A DNA stretch of 31,617 nt from a virus: positions 1 to 31,617 of IMG/VR virus record IMGVR_UViG_3300030099_004560. One strand, given 5' to 3'. Shown here in pieces: positions 7,623 through 13,780 of this stretch; positions within the stretch are counted from its first letter, which is position 1; every line of letters starts with the position of its first letter. The notes below the pieces were generated by a model. That model saw nothing but the letters and a program-made list of their open reading frames with translations. It had not been told where the DNA came from and did not search any database. The translations under genes were made by a program, and so were the position numbers.

Positions 7623-8024
7623 ATGCTACAAGCACTGATAGGTCCTGTTACCGGTTTACTGGATAAGTTTATACCGGACGCTGACGAAAAGGCGAAGCTT
7701 GCACATGAAATTGCAACAATGTCCGAGCGTCATGCTCAAGAGCTTGCAAAAGGTCAGATTGAGATTAACAAGGCCGAAGCGGCACACAAGTCTATGTTTG
7801 TCGCGGGCTGGCGACCATTTGTTGGGTGGACTTGCGGTGTTGCTCTGGCTTGGCACTTTGTCGGCCAGCCTATTGCTGTTTTTGTCATCACATTTGCTGG
7901 TGTGGAAGCCCCTCCGTTACCTGTGTTTGAAATGGAGAGCCTTCTTACAGTTTTGCTTGGGATGTTGGGCCTCGGTGGTCTACGGACCTTTGAGAAGACC
8001 AAACAGGTAGCTCGCGAAAAATGA
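7623..8024 (+). CDS. Holin, three-transmembrane gene-transfer-agent type
   Basis: 133 residues from ATG 7623, with AGGGGG at 7612-7617 five bases upstream; an in-frame TTG at 7620 is less likely. The soluble N-terminus (1-60) has a charged helix (ADEKAKLAHEIATMSERHAQEL). The hallmark GWRPFVGWTCG (62-72) opens the first membrane segment (about 66-92), and a second hydrophobic stretch covers 103-122. This pattern matches the 'holin of 3TMs, for gene-transfer release' family known from Rhodobacter-type GTAs. It would form the pores that time lysis. Its stop overlaps the next start (ATGA at 8021-8024), and a lytic peptidase lies two genes downstream. Confidence 0.88.
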   Translation: MLQALIGPVTGLLDKFIPDADEKAKLAHEIATMSERHAQELAKGQIEINKAEAAHKSMFVAGWRPFVGWTCGVALAWHFVGQPIAVFVITFAGVEAPPLPVFEMESLLTVLLGMLGLGGLRTFEKTKQVAREK

Positions 8025-8191
8025 AATGTTATGACTGCCAAACTGAACTGATCTGGGGCGGCGATCACGATAATGATCGTGACGATGAGCATTTAATCGA
8101 AACTAATCTTTCTTGTCCCGAATGCGGTGCGTTTGTAGTGGTTTGGTGGGGAAAGAAAGAGGACGAAAATCTTGACGCCAGAACAGCTTAA
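8021..8191 (+). CDS. Zinc-ribbon mini-protein
   Basis: 56 residues, start ATG overlapping the holin stop. Two CxxC knuckles (C3/C6 and C32/C35) with 25 residues between them predict a zinc ribbon. Between the knuckles lies an acidic stretch, GGDHDNDRDDEH, and the C-terminal part is beta-like (AFVVVWWGKK). I have seen closely similar proteins in marine cyanophages and other phages, without known function. Its 3' end overlaps the next gene by 20 bases, so it is translated within the lysis cassette although nothing suggests a lytic activity. It could be a small regulator or anti-host factor. Confidence 0.85.
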   Translation: MKCYDCQTELIWGGDHDNDRDDEHLIETNLSCPECGAFVVVWWGKKEDENLDARTA

Positions 8192-8366
8192 CGCGTGGCG
8201 TATCATCCCGCGGATACTCATGTTTGCCATGATTGCCATGACATACCGGACGGTTGAGTGGTTTATGTCTTTGCCTGACCCCAATCCCGAGCAAGCGGCA
8301 CTGGTGTCTGTGATGACGGGCGCTCTGACCGGCTCATTTGGTTTGTTTCTTGGGAAAAAAGAGTGA
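8172..8366 (+). CDS. Small two-helix membrane protein (holin-like)
   Basis: 64 residues from a TTG start at 8172, inside the end of the zinc-ribbon gene. The first hydrophobic segment spans about 10-32 (IIPRILMFAMIAMTY...), then the loop SLPDPNPEQAA, then a glycine-rich hydrophobic segment at 43-60 (VSVMTGALTGSFGLFLG) and a lysine tail GKKE. Two membrane spans with a charged tail fit a second holin, an antiholin or a pinholin-like partner of the upstream holin. The TGA overlaps the GTG of the peptidase gene (GTGA at 8363-8366), so the lysis genes are coupled. The exact start is uncertain because TTG is rare. Confidence 0.75.
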   Translation: MTPEQLNAWRIIPRILMFAMIAMTYRTVEWFMSLPDPNPEQAALVSVMTGALTGSFGLFLGKKE

Positions 8367-8713
8367 GCGAGTTTAAATACTTCAAGCTGTCTGATTTTAA
8401 CTGTCAGGAGACAGGTGAGAACGAGATGGACTTGGACTTTATCAGGAGTCTTGACGAGCTAAGAGAAGCCTGCGGCTTTCCGTTCATAGTTAACTCTGGA
8501 TTCAGGTCTGCCAGTCATAGCGTAGAGGCAAAGAAGTCAAAGCCGGGAATGCACAACTCGGGAGTTGCTGTTGACATATCAGTAGCAGACGGTGTGCAAA
8601 GACTGGCAGTTGTGCAAAAAGCTATAGAGCATGGATTTACAGGCATTGGCGTAGCCAAGACATTTGTTCATGTAGACAAAAGAACCTCTACTCCGGTGAT
8701 GTGGACATATTAG
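8363..8713 (+). CDS. Endolysin-type M15 peptidase (D-Ala-D-Ala carboxypeptidase-like)
   Basis: 116 residues from a GTG that overlaps the previous stop. The M15 zinc site is complete: H64 and D71 in GMHNSGVAVDIS, and H103 in FVHVD. SGFRSASH (45-52) is the usual loop before the site. The length matches compact single-domain phage peptidases (Peptidase_M15_3 type) that cut peptidoglycan cross-bridges. There is no signal peptide, so export depends on the holin upstream. It closes the lysis cassette, and a likely promoter starts one base after its stop codon. Confidence 0.9.
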   Translation: MSEFKYFKLSDFNCQETGENEMDLDFIRSLDELREACGFPFIVNSGFRSASHSVEAKKSKPGMHNSGVAVDISVADGVQRLAVVQKAIEHGFTGIGVAKTFVHVDKRTSTPVMWTY

Positions 8714-8742
8714 TTGCTCCTTTTAGACTGTCGTGGTATATA
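8714..8742 (+). promoter_or_regulatory. Candidate sigma-70 promoter for the head gene block
   Basis: TTGCTC (8714-8719) and TATATA (8737-8742) are separated by exactly 17 bases in the 56-base gap after the peptidase stop. It would drive the co-chaperonin, scaffold and capsid genes up to the terminator at 12430. The -35 matches the consensus at three or four positions only. Confidence 0.4.
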
Positions 8743-8769
8743 GATAAGACTTTCTGAGATGGAGCGCAT

Positions 8770-8967
8770 GTGGACTCATTACACCTAGTTCAATTTATAC
8801 AAAAGGTTATAAAGGAACGTCGCACACAAGTCTTAGAATTGTTGGAAAACAATAGCGTAAAGTCGATGGAGCAGTACCAAAACCTTATGGGGGAGCTATC
8901 GGCTTTGAATCATGTAGCACAGGAACTCTCGGGCCTGCTAGAAAAACAGGAGCAACTAAATGACTGA
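8770..8967 (+). CDS. Small helical protein of unknown function
   Basis: 65 residues from a GTG start with GGAG (8761-8764) five bases upstream; the ATG at 8768 is in another frame and stops at once. The whole protein appears alpha-helical (LVQFIQKVIKERRTQVLELL, LSALNHVAQELSGLLEKQEQ), forming a probable two-helix hairpin. It overlaps the co-chaperonin gene by 8 bases. I do not recognise a family; its position at the head of the capsid assembly block suggests an assembly role. Confidence 0.75.
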   Translation: MDSLHLVQFIQKVIKERRTQVLELLENNSVKSMEQYQNLMGELSALNHVAQELSGLLEKQEQLND

Positions 8968-9406
8968 TCTAGCTGAAGAAATTGACCTAGACGCCGCCGC
9001 AGAAGGCGTCAAATCCCTTTACAAAGCTCCACAGCCCAAGGTACTTGACCCCGAGGCCATGGACAAAAGTCTTTTGGAGCGTATGCCACAGCCCACCGGC
9101 TGGCGCATGTTAATCCTCCCATACCGCGGTAAAGAAACCACGGAAGGCGGTATTTATATTCCCAATCAAGTCTTGAACGACACTCAGCTTCAGACTGTCG
9201 TGGGATATGTCGTTAAGCAAGGCCCCCTTTGCTACAAAGACGCTGAAAAGTTCCCTGACGGCCCATGGTGCACCGAAAAACAGTGGGTAATCTTTGCTCG
9301 TTATGCTGGTTCTCGGTTCCGTATTGACGGCGGGGAGTGCAGGATTTTGAATGATGACGAAATCTTAGCGACTATTGACGATCCAGAAGACATTCTTAGT
9401 TTGTAA
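8960..9406 (+). CDS. GroES-like co-chaperonin (Cpn10)
   Basis: 148 residues. The Cpn10 fold starts near residue 43 (PTGWRMLILPYRG). The mobile loop follows (KETTEGGIYIP, 58-68), where GroES has the GGIVL motif that contacts GroEL. Later motifs VVGYVVKQGP, VIFARYAGSRFRIDG and ECRILNDDEILATI (to 139) match the family's C-terminal strands. An N-terminal extension of about 40 residues is not present in bacterial GroES. Phage co-chaperonins such as T4 gp31 replace host GroES so that GroEL can fold a capsid protein that does not fit the normal cage. The position just before scaffold and capsid supports this role. No GroEL gene is in the window. Confidence 0.88.
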   Translation: MTDLAEEIDLDAAAEGVKSLYKAPQPKVLDPEAMDKSLLERMPQPTGWRMLILPYRGKETTEGGIYIPNQVLNDTQLQTVVGYVVKQGPLCYKDAEKFPDGPWCTEKQWVIFARYAGSRFRIDGGECRILNDDEILATIDDPEDILSL

Positions 9407-9418
9407 AGGAGAAGCACC

Positions 9419-10339
9419 ATGGGAGAACCTGCTGAAGAACCTCAATTTGAATTAGATGTGGGAGATGCTGAAGCCACAGAGGTGGAGATTGAGCAACCTG
9501 AAGAAGATGTTCCACGTGGAACAACTGATTCGGAAGAACCTGTGATTGAGGTAGAGCAAGAAGCCTCGCCTGACGACGAAATGGCCGAGTACAGCGAATC
9601 TGTACAGAAACGCATTAATCGTTTGACTAAAAAAATGCGCGAAGCCGAGCGTCGTGAAGAAGAGGCCCTGAAGTTTGCACAAAATGTGCAGGCCGAATCA
9701 GAACAAATCAAACAGAGGATGCAAAACCTAGATCAAGGTTTTATGACCGAATACGGTCAGCGCATCCAACTCCAACAACAGCAGGCTGAAGCGGCCCTCA
9801 AACGCGCTGTTGAGTTAGGTGATGCAGAAGGAACCGTAGTCGCTCAGAAAGAACTGACGGATATCACCATTGCGGCTAACCAATATGCTCAAGCTCAGAG
9901 ACGTGCTGAAGCTAATCAACAGGTTCCGCAACAACAGGCTCCACAAGCCGCACCGCAACAACAAGCCCCACAACAGCCTCAAAGGCCTGATCCCAAAGCA
10001 GAGCAGTGGGCGGAAAAAAACTCTTGGTTTGGTCAAGACGAGGCAATGACTTTTGCCGCCTTTGGAATTCACAAAAAATTAGTGGAAGACGAGGGGTTTG
10101 ACCCGCAAGGGGATGACTACTACAATGAATTGGACTCTAGAATTAAGCGGGAGTTCCCGCATAAATTTGGAGAGGAGCAATCCACTGGCCGCAAGCCCGC
10201 TCAGAATGTTGCCGGTGTCTCACGCTCCACCAAAACTGGGCGCAGTGGTAAAAGGGTCAAACTCTCCCCGACCCAAGTAACAATTGCTAAAAAGTTGGGA
10301 GTGCCGCTTGAAGAATACGCGAAATACGTAAAGGAGTAA
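9419..10339 (+). CDS. Probable capsid scaffolding protein
   Basis: 306 residues with a strong ribosome site (AAGGAGA, 9406-9412) six bases before ATG. The N-terminal 55 residues are very acidic. Residues about 60-160 are charged helical coiled coil (QKRINRLTKKMREAERREEE), followed by a Q/P-rich linker (about 165-195). A C-terminal helical part ends in a basic stretch (STKTGRSGKRVKLSPTQVTIAKKL). Acidic, coiled-coil proteins with a basic end, encoded a few genes before the major capsid, are typical scaffolds that fill the prohead and bind the coat through the basic tail. A parS-like palindrome is embedded in codons 30-35 (D-V-P-R-G-T). Confidence 0.75.
   Translation: MGEPAEEPQFELDVGDAEATEVEIEQPEEDVPRGTTDSEEPVIEVEQEASPDDEMAEYSESVQKRINRLTKKMREAERREEEALKFAQNVQAESEQIKQRMQNLDQGFMTEYGQRIQLQQQQAEAALKRAVELGDAEGTVVAQKELTDITIAANQYAQAQRRAEANQQVPQQQAPQAAPQQQAPQQPQRPDPKAEQWAEKNSWFGQDEAMTFAAFGIHKKLVEDEGFDPQGDDYYNELDSRIKREFPHKFGEEQSTGRKPAQNVAGVSRSTKTGRSGKRVKLSPTQVTIAKKLGVPLEEYAKYVKE
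9508..9523. promoter_or_regulatory. parS: parS-like ParB-binding palindrome, site 2 (inside scaffold gene)
   Basis: Second perfect copy of TGTTCCACGTGGAACA, covering the last base of codon 30 to codon 35 of the probable scaffold gene and read as V-P-R-G-T. With one flanking base pattern (GA before, A after) it matches site 1 over 19 bases. The neutral or basic VPRGT interrupts an otherwise strongly acidic stretch, which suggests that the DNA site rather than the protein was selected. Confidence 0.75.
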
Positions 10340-10343
10340 GACT

Positions 10344-10826
10344 ATGTCCACAGAGAAGAAAGGCTTTGAGGGCATTAACCGCTCCTCACGTGAAACAGCG
10401 TCAAGGGAGACACAGGGACGGCGTAAGCCTTGGACTCCCCCGTCTATGTTAGACGCCCCGCCCGCACCAGAGGGCTTTAAACATCGTTGGATACGCGCCG
10501 AAGTAAGGGGTTTTGACGACACCAAGAATATTTCGGCAAGGTTGCGAGAAGGCTATGAGCTTGTTCGCCAAGATGAGTATCCAGATTTTGAAGCACCGGT
10601 AATTGATTCGGGTAAATATGAGGGTGTGTTTGGTGTTGGCGGATTGATGCTCGCTCGTATACCGTTGGAAACAGTAGAAGAACGCGCTGAGTATTTTGCT
10701 CAACGTAACGCGGACCAGATCGAAGCTGTGGAAAGCGATATGATGCGAGAAAACGCTCATCCAACGATGGCAATCGGTAAACCCGAACGCCAGAGTCGTG
10801 TAACTTTTGGCGGCCCCAAAAAATAG
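10344..10826 (+). CDS. Probable head-associated protein, unknown
   Basis: 160 residues, with AAGGAG before ATG and only 4 bases after the scaffold stop. The N-terminus is basic and serine-rich (GINRSSRETASRETQGRRKPW). The middle contains KHRWIRAEVRGFDDTKNISARLREGYELV, then a small beta region (IDSGKYEGVFGVGGLMLARIP) and a helical segment (ERAEYFAQRNADQIEAVESDMM). I know similar proteins placed between scaffold and capsid in marine T7-like and other short-tailed phages, annotated only as hypothetical. A role in head assembly is inferred from the position. A GC stem-loop overlaps its stop codon. Confidence 0.75.
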   Translation: MSTEKKGFEGINRSSRETASRETQGRRKPWTPPSMLDAPPAPEGFKHRWIRAEVRGFDDTKNISARLREGYELVRQDEYPDFEAPVIDSGKYEGVFGVGGLMLARIPLETVEERAEYFAQRNADQIEAVESDMMRENAHPTMAIGKPERQSRVTFGGPKK

Positions 10827-10832
10827 GGCCGC
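10810..10832 (+). promoter_or_regulatory. GC stem-loop in the capsid gene transcript
   Basis: GCGGCCC (10810-10816) pairs perfectly with GGGCCGC (10826-10832) around a 9-base A-rich loop. The hairpin spans the stop codon of the upstream gene and lies just before the leader of the next. No T-run follows, so it is not a classical terminator; it may be an mRNA processing or stability element. Confidence 0.5.
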
Positions 10833-10852
10833 ACAGAATGGAGAACTAAGTT

Positions 10853-11503
10853 ATGGCAAATCAAGAAACTGCCTTTGGTCTTCGTCCTGTAGGTCTGGTA
10901 GGAAGCGGTGTTAACAGCACCGGAGTTACTCAGTATGAAATTGCTAGTAACAACACTAATGCTATTTTTAACGGAAGCATCTGTGTTCCCACTGCCGCAG
11001 GCGTTATAGACCAAGCTGGAGCTACAAGTGGCGGCACTACGCAAGCCCTTGGCGTTCTGGTAGGGGTTGAATATCAAGACGCCACACAAAAGAAACCTGT
11101 GTTTCTTAATTACTGGCCCGGATCAGGAAGCGTATCGGTAGATACCAATTTTCCTGTAAAGGCTCTTGTGGCTGATAACCCTGATCAACTGTTCGTCGTT
11201 GCGGCGGATGCATCTCTCACTGACCGAGCTACTGCATTAACGGCTGTTTTTGCTAACGCAAGTCTGGGAACTTCTGCCCGTACCGGTTCTACCGATACAG
11301 GCAAGTCAAATTCTCAGCTTTCTGTAAGCAGTATTGCTGTTACTGCTACGCTACCTTTGCGTATCGTAGGTTTGGTTGATGATGAAGCTAATCAAGATTA
11401 CGCTTCAGTAGGGGCACATCTGCTTGTTCGATTGAACGCTCATTTCAACGCTGGCACACGTGGTTTTGCTTCACAAACCACTGCCGACTCAACCGGCATT
11501 TAA
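10853..11503 (+). CDS. Probable head decoration or capsid-associated protein
   Basis: 216 residues, good ribosome site (GGAGAA) before ATG. The start, MANQETAFGLRPVGLVGSG, is a pattern I associate with proteins encoded directly before the major capsid gene in marine phages. The rest is beta-rich, small-residue sequence (GSICVPTAAGVIDQAGATSGG, VSVDTNFPVKALVADNPDQLFVVAA), consistent with a virion surface or decoration protein. There are no membrane segments or catalytic motifs. It is 13 bases upstream of the capsid gene, so co-expression at high level is likely. The decoration role is inferred from composition and context. Confidence 0.75.
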   Translation: MANQETAFGLRPVGLVGSGVNSTGVTQYEIASNNTNAIFNGSICVPTAAGVIDQAGATSGGTTQALGVLVGVEYQDATQKKPVFLNYWPGSGSVSVDTNFPVKALVADNPDQLFVVAADASLTDRATALTAVFANASLGTSARTGSTDTGKSNSQLSVSSIAVTATLPLRIVGLVDDEANQDYASVGAHLLVRLNAHFNAGTRGFASQTTADSTGI

Positions 11504-11516
11504 GGGGGATTAAGTA

Positions 11517-12422
11517 ATGGCTATTTCTCGCGCACAGTTGGCGAAGGAACTTGAGCCGGGGCTTAACGCTCTTTTCGGACTTGAGTATGATCGCTACGAG
11601 CAAGAACACTCTGAAATCTTTGAAGAAGAGACTTCAGATCGTGCTTTTGAAGAAGAAGTAATGCTGTCTGGCTTCGGCACTGCGCCGGTTAAGTCAGAAG
11701 GTGGTGCTATTTCGTTTGATGACGCGCAGGAGACATTTACTGCACGTTATACTCACGAAACGATTGCACTGGCATTTTCAATCACCGAAGAGGCGATTGA
11801 AGACAACCTGTATGACCGCCTTGCTTCTCGTTACACTCGTGCTTTGGCACGATCCATGTCCCAGACCAAGCAGATTAAGGCCGCTTCAATTCTGAACAAC
11901 GCCTTTAGCACCGGTTCTCCTGTTGGAGATGGTGCCGCTCTCTGCTCTTCGGCTCACCCGTCCCTTTCAGGGAACCAGCGTAACTTGCTGTCAACTGCCG
12001 CTGACCTCAACGAGACTTCTCTTGAGCAGATGTTGATTGACATTGCCGGTTTCACGGATGAGCGTGGTCTGAAGATCGCGGTACGTGGTATGAAGTTGAT
12101 TATTCCTAAAGAACTGCAATTTATTGCGGAAAGAGTAATTAACTCTAACCTAAGAACTGCCACGGCGGACAACGACCTAAATGCCATGAAATCCATGGGC
12201 ATGCTCCCAGATGGGGCGGTAGTTAATCATTTCTTGACCGACACAGATGCGTTCTTCATTAAGACTGACGCACCTAACGGTTTTAAAATGTTTAACAGAA
12301 GCCCCATCAAGACTGCCATGGAAGGTGACTTTGATACTGGAAACATGCGTTTTAAAGCGCGTGAGCGATACAGTTTTGGAGTTTCCGATTGGCGTTGTGT
12401 TTTTGCCACACCGGGTGCTTAA
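11517..12422 (+). CDS. Major capsid protein
   Basis: 301 residues, preceded by GGGGGAT at an ideal distance. The protein fits an HK97-fold coat protein of the Mu gpT-like type: an N-terminal helical arm (RAQLAKELEPGLNALFGLEYDRYEQ), an E-loop-like region around FDDAQETFTARYTHETIALAFSITEEAIEDNLYDR, a long helix (LARSMSQTKQIKAASILNNAF) and a beta-rich P- and A-domain. It ends SFGVSDWRCVFATPGA. It follows scaffold and decoration genes, and its transcript ends in a strong terminator immediately after the stop, as is common for the most abundant virion protein. There is no separate protease gene, so the head may mature without cleavage. Confidence 0.88.
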   Translation: MAISRAQLAKELEPGLNALFGLEYDRYEQEHSEIFEEETSDRAFEEEVMLSGFGTAPVKSEGGAISFDDAQETFTARYTHETIALAFSITEEAIEDNLYDRLASRYTRALARSMSQTKQIKAASILNNAFSTGSPVGDGAALCSSAHPSLSGNQRNLLSTAADLNETSLEQMLIDIAGFTDERGLKIAVRGMKLIIPKELQFIAERVINSNLRTATADNDLNAMKSMGMLPDGAVVNHFLTDTDAFFIKTDAPNGFKMFNRSPIKTAMEGDFDTGNMRFKARERYSFGVSDWRCVFATPGA

Positions 12423-12429
12423 AAACAAA

Positions 12430-12451
12430 GCCGCCTTCGGGCGGCTTTTTT
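12430..12451 (+). terminator. Strong rho-independent terminator after the capsid gene
   Basis: GCCGCC (12430-12435), UUCG tetraloop (12436-12439), GGCGGC (12440-12445), then six T (12446-12451). The A-rich bases upstream (12420-12429) could make it work on both strands. The last T is the first base of a parS-like palindrome. Confidence 0.93.
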
Positions 12452-12466
12452 GTTCCACGTGGAACA
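12451..12466. promoter_or_regulatory. parS: parS-like ParB-binding palindrome, site 3
   Basis: Third perfect copy of TGTTCCACGTGGAACA, in the gap between the capsid terminator and the next gene. It is followed 10 bases later by TATAAA (12477-12482), which could be a -10 element, although no matching -35 is seen. Protein bound here could affect transcription of the downstream virion genes. Confidence 0.75.
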
Positions 12467-12536
12467 TTTATGTTAGTATAAATTTTTCCTGACAGCCTCA
12501 TACTGAGGTTGACACTGGCCACGACAGGAGAACCTC

Positions 12537-13019
12537 ATGGCTAATACTACGTTTAACGGTCCCGTCCGTTCCGAAAACGGTTTTTCAGATATCACCAAAA
12601 ACTCCACTACCGGCGCTGTAACCAGCACCATGACGCTTTCTACCTACGAAACTACTATCACGGTAGCTGACGGTGCCACTACGGGCAAAGAGTCTGCAAT
12701 TGGTATTCCAGATAATTTTATCCCTATGGGCGTTACAATTGCCGTTACTACCGCCGCCGCAAACTCTGTCACGCTTAATGATATCGGCACAGATGCTGAT
12801 ACTGACGGTTTTGTTGATGGTATTTCTGCCGCTCTAAATTCAACTGGTTTCAAGGGGTTTTTCCCATGTAACGGTGTCCTTGGCATGTCCGGTGGAACAA
12901 CCACTGCGGCTACTGGTACAGCGGACGAGGTTGAGCTTGTTGTTTCGGGAGATCCCGGCGGCGACACAGTTATTGTTTTGAAGTTTTTTGGAATTTCCAG
13001 CACTTCTGACGCATCATAA
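12537..13019 (+). CDS. Probable virion decoration protein
   Basis: 160 residues with AGGAG (12526-12530) six bases before ATG. Small-residue, threonine-rich beta sequence throughout (TTGAVTSTMTLSTYETTITVADG, IPMGVTIAVTTAAANSVTLNDIGTD), with GDPGGDTVIVLKFFGI at the end. This is the type of compact beta protein often found immediately after the major capsid gene in marine phages, and a head-surface role is likely. No catalytic features are visible. It is the first gene after the capsid terminator and begins a new block. A short hairpin (CCTCA-TAC-TGAGG, 12496-12508) lies in its leader. Confidence 0.7.
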   Translation: MANTTFNGPVRSENGFSDITKNSTTGAVTSTMTLSTYETTITVADGATTGKESAIGIPDNFIPMGVTIAVTTAAANSVTLNDIGTDADTDGFVDGISAALNSTGFKGFFPCNGVLGMSGGTTTAATGTADEVELVVSGDPGGDTVIVLKFFGISSTSDAS

Positions 13020-13031
13020 CGGGAGATTTCC

Positions 13032-13304
13032 ATGGCTAATTCAGACGTAAGATCAAAACGTCTGACCGGAACAGGCTCTGCTGGTGTAGGGCCTGCTCGT
13101 ATTCGTCAGATTCAAGTTTTTTCAGCATCTGGTACTCCAAGGCTAACCATTACTGACGCTAGTGGGGGTAGCACAGTACTAGATTTGGATTTTTCTGCGA
13201 GTGAAACACACTCAGTTAATATCCCTGATGAAGGCATAAAAGTGTCTGATATTTTTGTCAGTGTTTTAACTAACATTACAGCAATCACGGTGTTTTTTAG
13301 CTGA
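13032..13304 (+). CDS. Small beta-rich virion protein, unknown
   Basis: 90 residues, preceded by GGGAGA. The predicted strands RIRQIQVFSASGTPRLTI, GSTVLDLDF, HSVNIPDEGIKVSDIFV and TAITVFFS suggest a single jelly-roll-like or immunoglobulin-like domain. No family is recognised. It is 12 bases after its upstream neighbour, and its TGA overlaps the next ATG (ATG at 13304), so these three genes are coupled and probably function together in the virion. Confidence 0.7.
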   Translation: MANSDVRSKRLTGTGSAGVGPARIRQIQVFSASGTPRLTITDASGGSTVLDLDFSASETHSVNIPDEGIKVSDIFVSVLTNITAITVFFS

Positions 13305-13588
13305 TGGCCACCACCAAAGACGTAAAAAGGCTCCCCTCTGGTCGTTTAAGCTACCGAGGGGAAACTTTTTCGGGCTACAACAAGCCTAAAAAAACCCCCG
13401 GAAAGTCCAAAAAAAGTGCGGTTTTGGCTAAAAAAGGCAAGGAAGTAAAACTTGTTCGCTTTGGTGATCCGAACATGTCGATTAAAAAGTCACAGCCGGG
13501 CCGCAGAAGTAATTTTAGAGCGCGTCACAATTGTGATACGGCAAAGGATAAATTTTCTGCTAGGTATTGGTCCTGTAAAGCTTGGTAA
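13304..13588 (+). CDS. Small basic protein with conserved Cys-containing C-terminus
   Basis: 94 residues, very lysine-rich in the first half (KKTPGKSKKSAVLAKKGKEVKL). The second half contains LVRFGDPNMSIKKSQPGRRSNF followed by ARHNCDTAKDKFSARYWSCKAW, with two cysteines 15 residues apart. I know this C-terminal pattern as strongly conserved in small proteins of many marine phages, always uncharacterised. The charge fits nucleic-acid binding, possibly inside the head. It starts at an ATG overlapping the upstream stop. Confidence 0.8.
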   Translation: MATTKDVKRLPSGRLSYRGETFSGYNKPKKTPGKSKKSAVLAKKGKEVKLVRFGDPNMSIKKSQPGRRSNFRARHNCDTAKDKFSARYWSCKAW

Positions 13589-13593
13589 TCGCC

Positions 13594-13776
13594 ATGAGGT
13601 TAGAAGATGTTTTAGCCAAGCTAAACCAGCATGAGGCGGAATGTGCGCTTCGTTATGCTCGTATTGAAGAAAGGCTGGATGACCAAAAACAGTCTTTAAA
13701 CAAATTAGATATAAAAATTTGGGGTTTAGCTGTTTTGATTATAAGCGCCCCCATTTTTACTAAGATGATAGGGTGA
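13594..13776 (+). CDS. Small coiled-coil protein with C-terminal membrane anchor
   Basis: 60 residues from ATG 13594, five bases after the previous stop; an in-frame TTG at 13582 overlaps the neighbour and is less likely. Residues 1-40 form an acidic coiled coil (LEDVLAKLNQHEAECALRYARIEERLDDQKQSLNKL), and residues 43-58 a hydrophobic span (IWGLAVLIISAPIFTKM). This layout resembles haemolysin XhlA-type proteins that sit with holins in other phages. It may therefore assist lysis or membrane attachment, but it is separated from the lysis cassette by 5 kb. Confidence 0.7.
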   Translation: MRLEDVLAKLNQHEAECALRYARIEERLDDQKQSLNKLDIKIWGLAVLIISAPIFTKMIG

Positions 13777-13780
13777 TGTT

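Noticed and set aside
10382-10397. Possible fourth parS-like site (right half GTGAAACA is perfect)
   Set aside because: The left half matches only next to the central CAC; overall 12 of 16 or fewer, so not counted, although a weak site is possible.
12177-12467. Minus-strand open frame of 96 codons starting MFHVEQ
   Set aside because: The MFHVEQ start is merely the parS-like palindrome read backward; the frame then runs through the terminator and antisense to the capsid gene.
12509-12514. Perfect TTGACA before the gene at 12537
   Set aside because: A -10 element 17 bases downstream would fall on the start codon and ribosome site; no usable promoter results.
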